From the NCBI GenBank assembly GCA_014529385.2, contig CM043959.1:91181529-91245528 (forward strand): a DNA stretch of 64,000 nt. Reading direction: 5' to 3'. Source of the stretch: Adiantum capillus-veneris (lineage: Eukaryota > Streptophyta > Polypodiopsida > Polypodiales > Pteridaceae). The notes under the pieces are model-generated. The model was not told where the DNA came from. It saw nothing but the letters and a program-made list of their open reading frames with translations, and did no database searches. Both the position numbers and the translations under genes were made by a program. Positions 22,444 to 31,545 of this stretch are shown here, in pieces (position 1 is the first letter of the stretch; every line of letters starts with the position of its first letter).

Positions 22444-24810
22444 ATGCCTTTTGGCTTGACTAATGCACCAGCTACGTTCAATCGTTTGATGGAGAAAATT
22501 TTTAGACCATATCGAAAATTCACTGGAGTGTTCTTCGATGATATCATCATCTACTCCAAGTCTTTGGAGGAACATAAGCAACATCTCCAAGTGATTTTTC
22601 AAGCCTTGAGGGAGAACAAACTTTTTCTCAACCAAAAGAAAAGTGAATTCTTCCTTCAAGAGATTCAATATCTAGGCCATATTATCTCTCACGATGGTAT
22701 TCGTATGGATCCATCAAAGTTAGAGGTAATAAAATCATGGCCTAACCCAAGGAATCTACATGAGCTAAGAAGATTTATTGGTATGTGTGCATACTATAGA
22801 CGCTTCATAGCAAAATTCTCTCAAGTGGCAGGACCACTACACGACTTAACCAAGAAGAACGTTAAGTTTGTATGGACTGCTAAGGAGCAAAATGCTTTTG
22901 AAAAACTCAAAGAGAAGCTTACTTCCCAACCAGTCCTTGTGCTTCCGGATCTCTCAAAGCCCTTTGAGGTCCAATGTGATGCTTGTGGTGATTGCCTTGG
23001 AGCGGTTTTGCTTCAAGAAGGGCATACCATAGCATATGAGAGTCGAAGGCTCAATGGTGATGAACGAGTCTTGGGCATTTATGAGAAAGAGCTTTTAGCT
23101 GTTCTACATGCCCTAGACACATGGAAGCACTACCTATTGGGGACTCCATTTATCCTACGAACCGACCACCAAAGTCTCAAGTATTTCATGACGCAAACCA
23201 AGCTTTCTGACAAACAAATGAGGTGGGCAAATTTTCTTTCGCAATTTAATTTTCATATTGCTCACATAGCTGGTAAGCACAATCAAGTTGCCGATGCACT
23301 TTCACGACGACCAAAAGTTAATGCGGTGTCTATAGCTACTCACAATGATCTATCCTCTATGATAGATGAGTATGCTACTAACCCTGACTTTAGAGACATA
23401 ATGTCAGCCCTTGCTTTGGGGAAGAAAGAGGAACCATTCACCTTGCAGGATGGTTATCTTCTTCACGGCAATAGGCTATGTGTTACCCATTCCCTTCGTG
23501 AGAAGGTTATGTATGAATCCCATGCTCCTCCATATGCAGGGCATAGAGGTATTCAACCTACTCTCCGAGGAGTAGAGACGTATTTCTATTGGCCTACCAT
23601 GAAAGTGGACATACAAGAGTATGTTTCAAAATGTGTAGTATGCCAAAAGACCAAGTATGATAGAGGGAAGCAACCTGGATTACTCCAGCCATTGCCTATT
23701 CCAAATTCACCATGGGAGAGTATATCCATGGATTTCATCTTTGGATTACCCAAGTCTATCCATGGGAATACAGGAATATGGACAATAGTCGACAGGTTTA
23801 GCAAGCAAGCACATTTTATTCCTGTCAAAAAGACTATTAAGGCACATCAAATGGCAACTCTCTTCATATCTCAGATTTTCAAACACCATGGATTACCCAC
23901 ATCCATCGTGTCAGATAGAGATCCTAGAATGACCAGTAATTTCTGGAAAGGTCTCTTTGAAAATCTAGGAACAAGATTGAATTTCTCTTCGGCCTATCAC
24001 CCACAAACGGATGGCCAAAGTGAGATAGCCAATCTTACGATACTCGATCTACTCAAGACTTATGTTACCGAAGTAGATCAACGCTCACAATGGGAAAAGT
24101 ATTTACCGCTAGTAGAGTATGCCTACAATAATACTGTACATACTTCTACGGGCAAAGCACCTTTCGAGATCATAGAAGGAAGACCTAAAAGTCCCTTGCT
24201 ACTGAAAGTACATGGGAAAATCTTCGCCGCCGATGAGTATAGCCGTGACCTACAAGAATCTTTTCAAAAGATTAGGGAGGCTATAGCCATCTCTCAACAA
24301 AGGCAAAAAGCTGCTGCTGATAAGCATAGAAGAGCCTTAATGTTCAAAGAAAATGATTGGGTCTTACTCAAGTTTCCTAAGGCTCGATTAAGGCAAACGA
24401 CGGGCAAAAATCCTACGGGCCATCAAAAGTATTATGCTAAACTAGCAAAAAGATACTATGGTCCTTTCCAAATCTTGAAGCCTATCAATGAGACAGCTTA
24501 TCAACTCAAGTTGCCCAACCATTGGCTTATACACAATGCCTTTCATGTAAGCTTACTTAAGCCCTACAAAGGAGAGCCACCAATTGAACCAATTATTGAA
24601 GACCCTCCTGAAGTTGAAGACCAAGAAGAGGTGCTACAACCCGAAGCTATCCTTCGGCATGAAGACAAGGTACTACGACATGGTAAGATTATCCGACGGT
24701 ATCTTATTAAGTTAAAAAATTATCCTTTTGAAGATGCTAAATGGATGCAAGGAGTACAACTTAAGGATAGTATGAACCTTGTCAATGCTTACAATGTTAC
24801 ATTAGAGTAA
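22444..24810 (+). CDS. Gypsy (chromovirus) RT C-half, RNase H, integrase, chromodomain
   Basis: 788 codons open without a break; gypsy homology actually begins ~18 bases upstream (LYEYLVMPFG). RT residues 1-120 include MPFGLTNAPATFNRLM and FFDDIIIYS, the YVDD-equivalent. RNase H follows with acidic residues in VQCDACGD, YEKELLA and RTDHQSL. Integrase has the HHCC finger (H-APPYAG-H, CVVC) and DDE residues in SMDFIFG, VSDRDPRM and GQSEIAN. A GPY/F motif (YYGPFQIL) and a C-terminal chromodomain (AILRHEDKVLRHG, RYLIKLKNYPFEDAKW) finish the protein; such domains guide integration to heterochromatin. The first half of RT is missing, replaced by copia sequence, so the enzyme cannot work on its own despite its open frame. 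Confidence 0.9.
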   Translation: MPFGLTNAPATFNRLMEKIFRPYRKFTGVFFDDIIIYSKSLEEHKQHLQVIFQALRENKLFLNQKKSEFFLQEIQYLGHIISHDGIRMDPSKLEVIKSWPNPRNLHELRRFIGMCAYYRRFIAKFSQVAGPLHDLTKKNVKFVWTAKEQNAFEKLKEKLTSQPVLVLPDLSKPFEVQCDACGDCLGAVLLQEGHTIAYESRRLNGDERVLGIYEKELLAVLHALDTWKHYLLGTPFILRTDHQSLKYFMTQTKLSDKQMRWANFLSQFNFHIAHIAGKHNQVADALSRRPKVNAVSIATHNDLSSMIDEYATNPDFRDIMSALALGKKEEPFTLQDGYLLHGNRLCVTHSLREKVMYESHAPPYAGHRGIQPTLRGVETYFYWPTMKVDIQEYVSKCVVCQKTKYDRGKQPGLLQPLPIPNSPWESISMDFIFGLPKSIHGNTGIWTIVDRFSKQAHFIPVKKTIKAHQMATLFISQIFKHHGLPTSIVSDRDPRMTSNFWKGLFENLGTRLNFSSAYHPQTDGQSEIANLTILDLLKTYVTEVDQRSQWEKYLPLVEYAYNNTVHTSTGKAPFEIIEGRPKSPLLLKVHGKIFAADEYSRDLQESFQKIREAIAISQQRQKAAADKHRRALMFKENDWVLLKFPKARLRQTTGKNPTGHQKYYAKLAKRYYGPFQILKPINETAYQLKLPNHWLIHNAFHVSLLKPYKGEPPIEPIIEDPPEVEDQEEVLQPEAILRHEDKVLRHGKIIRRYLIKLKNYPFEDAKWMQGVQLKDSMNLVNAYNVTLE

Positions 24811-25170
24811 GCAAATGTACAAATTTCTTTTAAATAACTCATGTTTTTGTCTTATATGACTAGTCCTCTTTTTAATTGTGCACAAAATTTAACTAGTATG
24901 CATGCTTAGAATCATGTTTGTGATGACGACGTCTCTCAAACACCAAGTAGAATTTGTCACTCTACTTTGGGAGAATAAAATGGACTAAAGAGCAGACATG
25001 CTTGCGGCAGCTATGTCTCCCAAGCACCAAATGGATTAGTCATCCATCTTGGAAAGATGTCATAGGGTAAAAAGGGATCCTTTACCCGCTAAGTACGATT
25101 GACTAATGACTAAGACTTTATCTTTTCTACCTCATAGTCGAGGACGACTATGATTTCAAGAGAGAGGTAA
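24811..25170 (+). other. 3' untranslated region and polypurine tract of gypsy copy 2
   Basis: Non-coding, closely related to 13060-13365 of copy 1. The purine-rich AAGAGAGAGG at 25159-25168 precedes the LTR by two bases and is the likely polypurine tract. Confidence 0.6.
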
Positions 25171-26796
25171 TGTCATAAAATCTAATATCTAACTAACCCA
25201 AATGATTTTCTCATATTAAATTGATCACTTAATGTGGGAGAATAAACGGGAACAAGTGTTAAGATATAGGTATGTGCTTATAGATCTATCTCAACACGGG
25301 GCCAATGGTGAAGGGGCCCAAAAGGGAGATGGTCTATCAAAGAGCAAGGCTAACCAATGGAGCATAAGACCTTAGGGTTAGCTTCATTGAAGACCTCCAA
25401 TAAATGTGTGTAAAAGTCCTTTGACCTTAAGTAAGCTAGGGCTGAGCTTGAGGTGGGAACCCGCCCAAGCTTGAGGTGCTTGTCATGCTTGAGGTGCTTG
25501 TCATGCTTGAGGTGTTTTTCATGCTTGAGGTGCTTGATTAAGATGCTTGAGGTGCTTGAGGTGCTTGACTGGCTCCATGCTTGAGGTGCTTGACTTGCTG
25601 CATGATTAAAGTACTTGAGGTGCCTTGAGAAGCTTGCCTGAGATGCTTGTGGGAACACTCCCTAGTTCAAGTGCTTTGTCATGCTTGGTGAGTAAGGTGC
25701 TTGATCACCTAAAAGCATTCCTACAAGAGGGGGGACGAGCCCTTTTCCTAGGGGCTAGAGAGAGAACACCCACTCACACACACAAGGGAAGCCCAACTTG
25801 AAGAGGCAGCAAGGACACATGTCAGGCCCCTACCCATGTTACCTTCATGTGTTGCTTGAAGCCTATTGGCTAGGCTTCAAAGGGGTCCAATGATAAATTA
25901 CATGAATTATCTAATTGTTTTAGCATTTATCAAGTCCTCTCTCTCAAAGGGGAAAGGGGGACACTTGTCCCAAGGCTACCCATGTTGCTTGTAATGGCTC
26001 TTGCTTGTGATTGGCTAGGCCTGGAAGGGTCCAATGAGCTTCAGGCATGAGCTACAAGGGGGGGTCGACCCAAGCAAGCTACGGGGGTGCCTAGGGGGTA
26101 TACTCACCCACACACACTCACAAGCACTCTCATTGTGTGATATGCAAAGTGCAAGAGCTCCCTCTCCAAGCAAGTAGAGGTTGAGAGCCTACACCAACAC
26201 TCTTGGCTATGGAGTGCAAATCCAACCAAGAGCCATGCTTCAATGCTTAAGCTTGCCATATCCTTCTTCTTCATTACTATGCTATTATGTATGCTAGCAA
26301 CAAGAGTATGATAAGTGAGGAACTAATTCTTTCTCCTACGAAATGTTTCTTCTTCCTCTTCCCTACCCTCATTCCCTGCTAGCTCTCTCCACCTTCGAAG
26401 GTGTTTGAGGTCTTGGGACTGAGGCTTGGGATAGTTAAAGCTTTCTTCAAGTTTATGTTATGTTTGTGGTGCATGAAGCCTTCCATCTTCATGGCATCAC
26501 CTAGGTCACAAGGAACACAAAGACTGTATTGTAACAAGTCTCTCTTTATGGGAGAAATCATAATACAAATGCCTATTGGAGGGGGGACCGGCTCCACATA
26601 AATCCGGTCCTCAATTGTTGTCATGTTCTCTAAACTCTCTCTCTTGCAAAAGTATTGTCTATGCCAAGTTAACTAATTGCTATGATTATGTTGCTATCTT
26701 CAATTATGTCTACCCGCTATGCTCACAAAATCATTTCTTGAAAGTACTCTCATTAAATTCCGCTATTCTCAAATTGAATAGGCAAATTCCATTACA
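25171..26796 (+). repeat. 3' LTR of gypsy copy 2
   Basis: Starts TGTCATAAAATCTAATATCT and ends near TTCCATTACA, about 1,626 bases. A minisatellite based on CTTGAGGTG units lies at 25470-25620; its copy number and layout differ from the same region in the 13366 LTR. Confidence 0.75.
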
Positions 26797-27079
26797 CTCT
26801 GTGTCTTCCTCTCCGAACATTAAGTCTCTCTCTCTCTCTCTCTCTGATAAACTAAGCAGATAAAGTTCTTTGTGGGCTTATTATTATACTTGGAATGCCT
26901 TAATTGCATGACGTGGGCTGGGAGAGCGACAAGAGCAGGCGAAGGGGTAAGTCGATTGAAAAGTTAATTTGAGTGCGTCACTTTTTCCAAGTTGAGACTA
27001 TCTTTTGCTCTCTTGTTCAATCTCAATGGGGGCTAGCGTCCGCACTGGCAAGGGGCTCTGTGTCTTCCTCTCCGAACAT

Positions 27080-27173
<94 letters not shown>

Positions 27174-27711
27174 GCGCGCTTTCAATTGGTAAAGCGCTGG
27201 GAGTTTTAAAATAAAATTCATTAGGTGTAAGATGTCTTTGTTTCTTTCAACACGTCATCTTTGGCCACCAAGGACAAGCTCTCTGTAGCACCGTTAATGC
27301 AGGCAGACTTGATGCATGCGTAATGTGCTTGCACAACCGCACACACAACTTTCTCCACTTCTTATTGCTGATAATAATTGGGACGTTTGCATCTAGTCGT
27401 TACCTTTGAAACCTTCAGGTTCTTTAGTTGAAGAGGTTGATGATGCAAATGCCTCTCCAAGATTTGGACGACAACATAGAAAGACTTAGCAGCGGACGAC
27501 TTCTTATATTGGACAATTTGGCATTTTGTATAAGCACCAGGAGAGGGGCGGCGGTTTGGGGGAGGGGGGATTTGGCTATGGGAAGACATCCAATAACCAA
27601 CACTTGCCAATATGAATAAAAATTTTCCCCGATAATGGATGGCGCTCTAGTAGCTTTTGTCGAACAACTTCACCAATCATATGAGCAGCATGCACACTAA
27701 GACATGGATCC

Positions 27712-27751
<40 letters not shown>

Positions 27752-28725
27752 GCGTTTCTTATGCCCAAGTGCTAGCGCCCACAAATCATCCGTGTGTGTG
27801 TACTATGTGTGGATTGTGAGCGCTAGCGCTCAGAGGGGGCTTTGGGCTACTTGAGAGGGTGCTCTCTCTCTCGCCTTCCTTCACGCGAGGATGCTCTTGC
27901 TCGTGCACGTAGGCTGCCTGTGAGAGTGGAGGTGATGATTGAGCAAGAGAAGCCCGCAGGGAAAACGCCGTAGGAAGTGGCAACGCCCAGCTAGCTGTGC
28001 TGGCACCTTACAACTGTTCACATGTAAGCGAAGCGCCATGAAGGAAAGCCTACCTCGTCGACATGACGAGAGAATTGTTTGGTAACCTAGAGTCTGTAGG
28101 CCAAGCTCCTCCCTATTCATTCCAGCAGTACATTAAGGTCAACAATGTCATTGTTTGCCCCATCCGCATATTGGAATCGACCTTCTTTGGCAGTGAAGCC
28201 TCAACACCTAATCATAAGCCTACCTTTGCCTTCCCCGCATAGCGATCATAACATCTTTGTGTTCAACAAGACCCACTGGCCAGCTTCAACTACCTTACTC
28301 AGCTCGTTTCTGCAGGTCCAACTAGTTATGGCCAGCATTATGCCGCTCCAAGCACATATAGATCATGCAGATTCAACAACCCTGTGCCCTCGGCTATCCT
28401 TCAATGTTCATGGAAATGATATGCAGCAGTCCCCATTCCTAATTCTCAAGATTCACACCAATTCTTCTCCGCGCTGTTTGCCAGTGCAGCAGCAAGCCAG
28501 GCAGAACCGGAAAGGAGTATCGGAGACCTTTCAAACCCTGGTTATATTTTGCAGATCATCAAGCTGGAGGATACTTCGGATGCTTGCCGATGTGATATTT
28601 CGTACAATCGACCCATGGCAGAGGTCTGTTCTAGTGCTACTGAAACAGAAAATATCAGATTTCAATCGATCATCTCTCTCTCTTTGTATCTCCCTTCCAC
28701 CCACCCTCCAAGTGCGCTTCGAAAA
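26797..28725. repeat. Microsatellite-rich intergenic DNA
   Basis: Compound tracts: (CT)n at 26826-26845, (CT)n-(CA)n-(CG)n at 27084-27178, (CT)n at 27717-27750. A ~35-base phrase (CTCTGTGTCTTCCTCTCCG onward) occurs at 26797 and again at 27056, each leading into a (CT)n run. Palindromic GCTAGCGC-like motifs recur beside the tracts (27030, 27770, 27820). 28050-28700 has coding-like patches in changing frames (for example LFGNLESVGQAPPYSFQQY near 28070) that may be the N-terminal remains of the bHLH pseudogene. ORFs of SLSLSL or RERERE type here are artefacts of the repeats. Confidence 0.6.
27627..27714 (-). pseudogene. Possible exon fragment of a cation-diffusion-facilitator (MTP) transporter
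   Basis: Minus-strand translation gives CLSVHAAHMIGEVVRQKLL and then ERHPLSGKIFIHIG. This looks like the cytoplasmic C-terminal dimerisation domain of plant metal-tolerance proteins (pattern V-x-x-A-H-x-I-x-E-x-V-R, ending in VFVHI). It is only ~29 residues and is bounded on the upstream side by a (CT)n run, so the assignment is tentative. Confidence 0.28.
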
Positions 28726-29132
28726 ATGCTAGCAGACCTCTCTTACGGGCAGCATATCAAATCGGAGTTGGTCCCTCCAGCTCATCCCCATCACTATCCA
28801 CCATTGGGATGGCCATCAGTTCCGCATTTGCAGGACCAGGTTGTACATGCTAACCCATATTCAACAGCATTCTGGGTACGACAACTTCAAGGATCACTGC
28901 CACAGGAATGTTACAGTAGCTATTTGCAGTATCAGGGCCAAAGGATCCTGCATGCCCATACCCTCATACAATCTCTCTAAATGGAGGGTCTTTGGTGCTT
29001 GACACTGCCAGGGGTGAGCTTGTGAATGCTTCAAAGATGACACCAAAGGAAATTCTCGAGGCCAAGGCCTTGGCATCCTCTAAAAGCCACAGTCATGCTG
29101 AGAGGCACCGTCGGGAGCGCATCAGCACTCAC
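28726..29132 (+). pseudogene. bHLH transcription factor fragment cut off by a (GA)n tract
   Basis: From ATG 28726 the frame reads MLADLSYGQHIKSEL and a Pro/His/Gln-rich stretch; after a frameshift at ~28970 it continues GGSLVLDTARGELVNASKM, ILEAKALASSKSHSHAERH and RRERISTH. The last part is the DNA-binding basic region of a plant bHLH protein: His, Glu and Arg of the H-x-x-x-E-R-x-R-R pattern are present. The SLVLD...RGELV segment before it is typical of the plant bHLH30/32/51-like group (from memory). Helix 1, loop and helix 2 are missing: after the codon for His at 29130-29132 come only GCGAGC and (GA)n. It cannot dimerise and is a pseudogene. Confidence 0.6.
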
Positions 29133-29135
29133 GCG

Positions 29136-29138
<3 letters not shown>

Positions 29139-29197
<59 letters not shown>

Positions 29198-29250
29198 ACA
29201 CACACACGCGTACGCTTACACAATAGTGGGGGCTAGCCCTTGGTGATACG

Positions 29251-29298
<48 letters not shown>
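29139..29298. repeat. Two (GA)n microsatellites
   Basis: (GA)n at 29139-29191 and again 29250-29298, separated by a CACACACGCG run and the motif GGGGGCTAGCCC. ORFs across them are repeat artefacts. Confidence 0.9.
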
Positions 29299-29302
<4 letters not shown>

Positions 29303-29474
29303 GGAGGGATTGCCTATAAAAAGGCATTTAAGCTTTAACTTTTTTCTCAAATTAAAATTCCAAGAGATTGACTCATTGAGGATGGGAGGGATTGCCTATA
29401 AAAAGGCATTTACTCTTTAACTTTTTCTCTCAAATTAAAATTCCAAGAGATTGACTCATTTTTTTCAAGGTGAG

Positions 29475-29551
<77 letters not shown>

Positions 29552-29644
29552 GATGGGAGGGATTGCCTATAAAAAGGCATTTAAGCTTTAACTTTTTTTC
29601 TCAAATTAAAATTCCAAGAGATTGACTCATTTTTTTCAAGGTGA

Positions 29645-29711
<67 letters not shown>

Positions 29712-29720
29712 CACACACAC
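29297..29720. repeat. Three tandem cassettes with attached (CT)n(CA)n tracts
   Basis: A ~80-100-base cassette starting GGATGGGAGGGATTGCCTAT occurs at ~29297-29377, 29378-29477 and 29549-29647. Copies 2 and 3 are each followed by (CT)n then (CA)n, so the duplicated unit of ~171 bases includes its microsatellite. The cassette holds a TATAAAA-like sequence inside a small inverted repeat (TGCCT...AGGCA). A diverged relative lies at ~37753-37830, again after a (GA)n run. Confidence 0.85.
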
Positions 29721-29826
29721 CCACACATGTGCATCCATAATGTCGGCGCTAGTGCCTAGTTTGGAAATATGACAGAGAGACTGAGAGCTATGGAGAAAGA
29801 GAGCGAGATTAAAATAGCAAGTATTG

Positions 29827-30008
29827 CACTACAAGAGGCTCTTGACATTAGCGACGCTCACACAGCGACGCTCAAAAAAAAAAATTCCCGGCGTCGCTAT
29901 GAGCGTCGCAAATTTACAAAGAAATTTGCGACGCTCATAGCGACGCCAGCTGGGGTAAAAAAAATAACCGAGCGCGCCCAAAAACTCAGATCTCAGATCT
30001 GAGTTTTT
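29827..30008. repeat. 5' terminus of CACTA A with two hairpins
   Basis: After the 12-base terminal repeat come scattered GCGACGCTC motifs and a perfect inverted repeat: a 26-base arm at 29890-29915, loop ACAAAG, second arm 29922-29947; the arms contain GCGTCGCTATGAGCGTCGC. A second inverted repeat with 14-base arms (AAAAACTCAGATCT) lies at 29980-30008 around a single C. The GCGTCGC motif is shared with the 3' end and is the likely binding site of the accessory TNPA-like protein, by analogy with En/Spm. Confidence 0.85.
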
Positions 30009-30229
30009 CGACGCCCTCAAGCAAAGAGCAGGTAACGCTCTCCCTCACTCTCTCTCTCTCTCTCTCTCTCTCTTTTTCTTTTACACACACACACACACAC
30101 ACACGAGGAGAGGAAGGAGAGCCAGGTATGCTCCTTCCCTCTCCTCATTCTCATGTTCCCTTCCCCTCTTTCTCTCTCCCTCTCTCTCTCTCTCACACAC
30201 ACACATACACACACACACATAGTGTTTTT

Positions 30230-30266
<37 letters not shown>

Positions 30267-30836
30267 TGCAAAAACGCACACACATACATAAACAAAGAAT
30301 GCACACACACATTGAGAGAGAAAAAGAGAGAGAGAGCATGCATAAACAAAAAACGCACGCATTGAGAGAGGAAAAGAGAGAGAGAACATGCATAAACAAA
30401 AAACGCACACATTGAGAGAGGAAAAGAGAAAGAAAACATGCATACGATCCAAAAAAAACGCACACACATTGAGAGAGAAAGAAAGAGAAACTAAGGGAGC
30501 GTCGTAGGAAACTAATTAAAATTAAAAGACCTAAAGATCTAGCCGACGAGGAGTTGAACTGAAGACCTATTATTCAAGAGAGAAATGGCATAATCAATCT
30601 ATCATACTTGGCATGGGTGATAGAAAGGTTATACCATTTATCTCTTTTTATTGACACACACATCCACACACGCGCACACACACAGAAGAAGAGAGTTATA
30701 ACGTCGTAGGAAACTATCTTAAAAGACGTTAAAGATTAGGTTATATGTAGACTTACATTAAATTAGATTTAGGTTTATTTTTAACTAGATTTACGTTTAT
30801 TTAAGCTAGATTTAGATTTACGTTATATTAGATTAG
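30009..30836. repeat. Microsatellites and a ~55-base tandem repeat inside CACTA A
   Basis: (CT)n and (CA)n tracts at 30048-30104 and 30172-30225, (GA)n at 30231-30267. From ~30270 to 30480 a unit of about 50-57 bases built from ATGCATAAACAAAAAACGCAC and ATTGAGAGAG(GA)n is repeated roughly four times. 30480-30836 is A/T-rich with a repeated GCGTCGTAGGAAACTA phrase (30497, 30702). No gene is seen. Confidence 0.7.
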
Positions 30837-31030
30837 ATGCGGGTCTCCATAGACTGCGATGCCTGCATGAAGCGGGTGAAGAAAGCCCTCAATGGAATAT
30901 AGGGTATTGCTGCCTTCACTCATGGTGGGCTCCGTCGATCCAAAAGTACTGGTGAAATGTCTTCAGAAGATAGGGAAGAAGGTGGATCTTCAGGGCGGCA
31001 AGAGTCACTACATCCCCGACACAATGACCA
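30837..31030 (+). pseudogene. Captured heavy-metal-associated (HMA) domain fragment in CACTA A
   Basis: ATG 30837 opens MRVSIDCDACMKRVKKALNG; the CDAC pair fits the CxxC metal-binding site of HMA domains in plant HIPP-type metallochaperones. After a stop (TAG at ~30903) and a frame change the second half of the fold is readable (VLVKCLQKIGKKVDLQGG). The middle beta strand is mostly lost. It lies on the element's coding strand, and near-identical ~75-base A/T-rich direct repeats flank it (30749-30830 and 31052-31130). Such gene-fragment capture is known for CACTA elements; whether it is transcribed as part of the element is unknown. Confidence 0.65.
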
Positions 31031-31420
31031 TCTAGACAACCTCTAGTCATTAGACTTACGTTAAATTAGATTTAGCTTTATTTTTAGTTAGATTTACGTT
31101 TATTTAGATTTACGCTTATTTACGTTAGATCGAGTCCACGCAAAGAATTACTTACGGTTTAGGGTTTAGAGTTAGACGAACAGTGAAAAGATCTACTGTG
31201 AAAAGATGTTAAGATGAAGTGAAGTGCTACAGCTAGAGAAGAGGCAAAGGGATTTTGTCCACTACATGCAGTATCATGTAGACGTGGGTGTCTAGATTTC
31301 TTGTACCCACAAATATAGGTATTGACCAATAAAGACGAGATTATAACCCGGTGGTTCTGATCTCCGTGCACCTCTAGACCGAGGTGTGCGGGGATTGGAC
31401 ATGACTAGAGAATGTGAGGT

Positions 31421-31422
<2 letters not shown>

Positions 31423-31472
<50 letters not shown>

Positions 31473-31476
31473 AAGA
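31423..31476. repeat. (GA)n microsatellite upstream of tnp2
   Basis: About 54 bases of GA with one interruption, 70 bases before the transposase start codon. 31131-31422 holds no recognisable gene. Confidence 0.9.
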
Positions 31477-31545
31477 GAGATAAGACGAAGAATGCCAATA
31501 GAATATTAAATTTGTTGTCCAGGTTATAAGTTTTTTATCCTCATT

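Larger units (their letters stand above)
17420..26796 (+). mobile_element. Gypsy copy 2: chromovirus with both LTRs and a copia insert/replacement
   Basis: 5' LTR 17420-19040, primer-binding site 19042, gag-protease remnants 19456-21211, copia-derived segment ~21212-22424, gypsy pol 22426-24810, 3' leader to 25170 and 3' LTR 25171-26796. Domain order and the C-terminal chromodomain place it in the chromoviruses. No 5-bp target duplication is seen: bases before the 5' LTR (AGAAG) differ from those after the 3' LTR (CTCTG, or TTACA if the LTR ends five bases earlier), so one flank was probably rearranged or an end is misplaced. Confidence 0.8.

Noticed and set aside
17415-26801. Target duplication for gypsy copy 2
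   Set aside because: AGAAG on the left does not match CTCTG or TTACA on the right.
30017-30469. ORFs of poly Arg-Glu, Ser-Leu or Cys-Val type over microsatellites (also 27033, 29031, 38280-38614, 38916-39248)
   Set aside because: Simple (GA)n, (CT)n and (CA)n tracts translate openly in every frame; no protein is implied.
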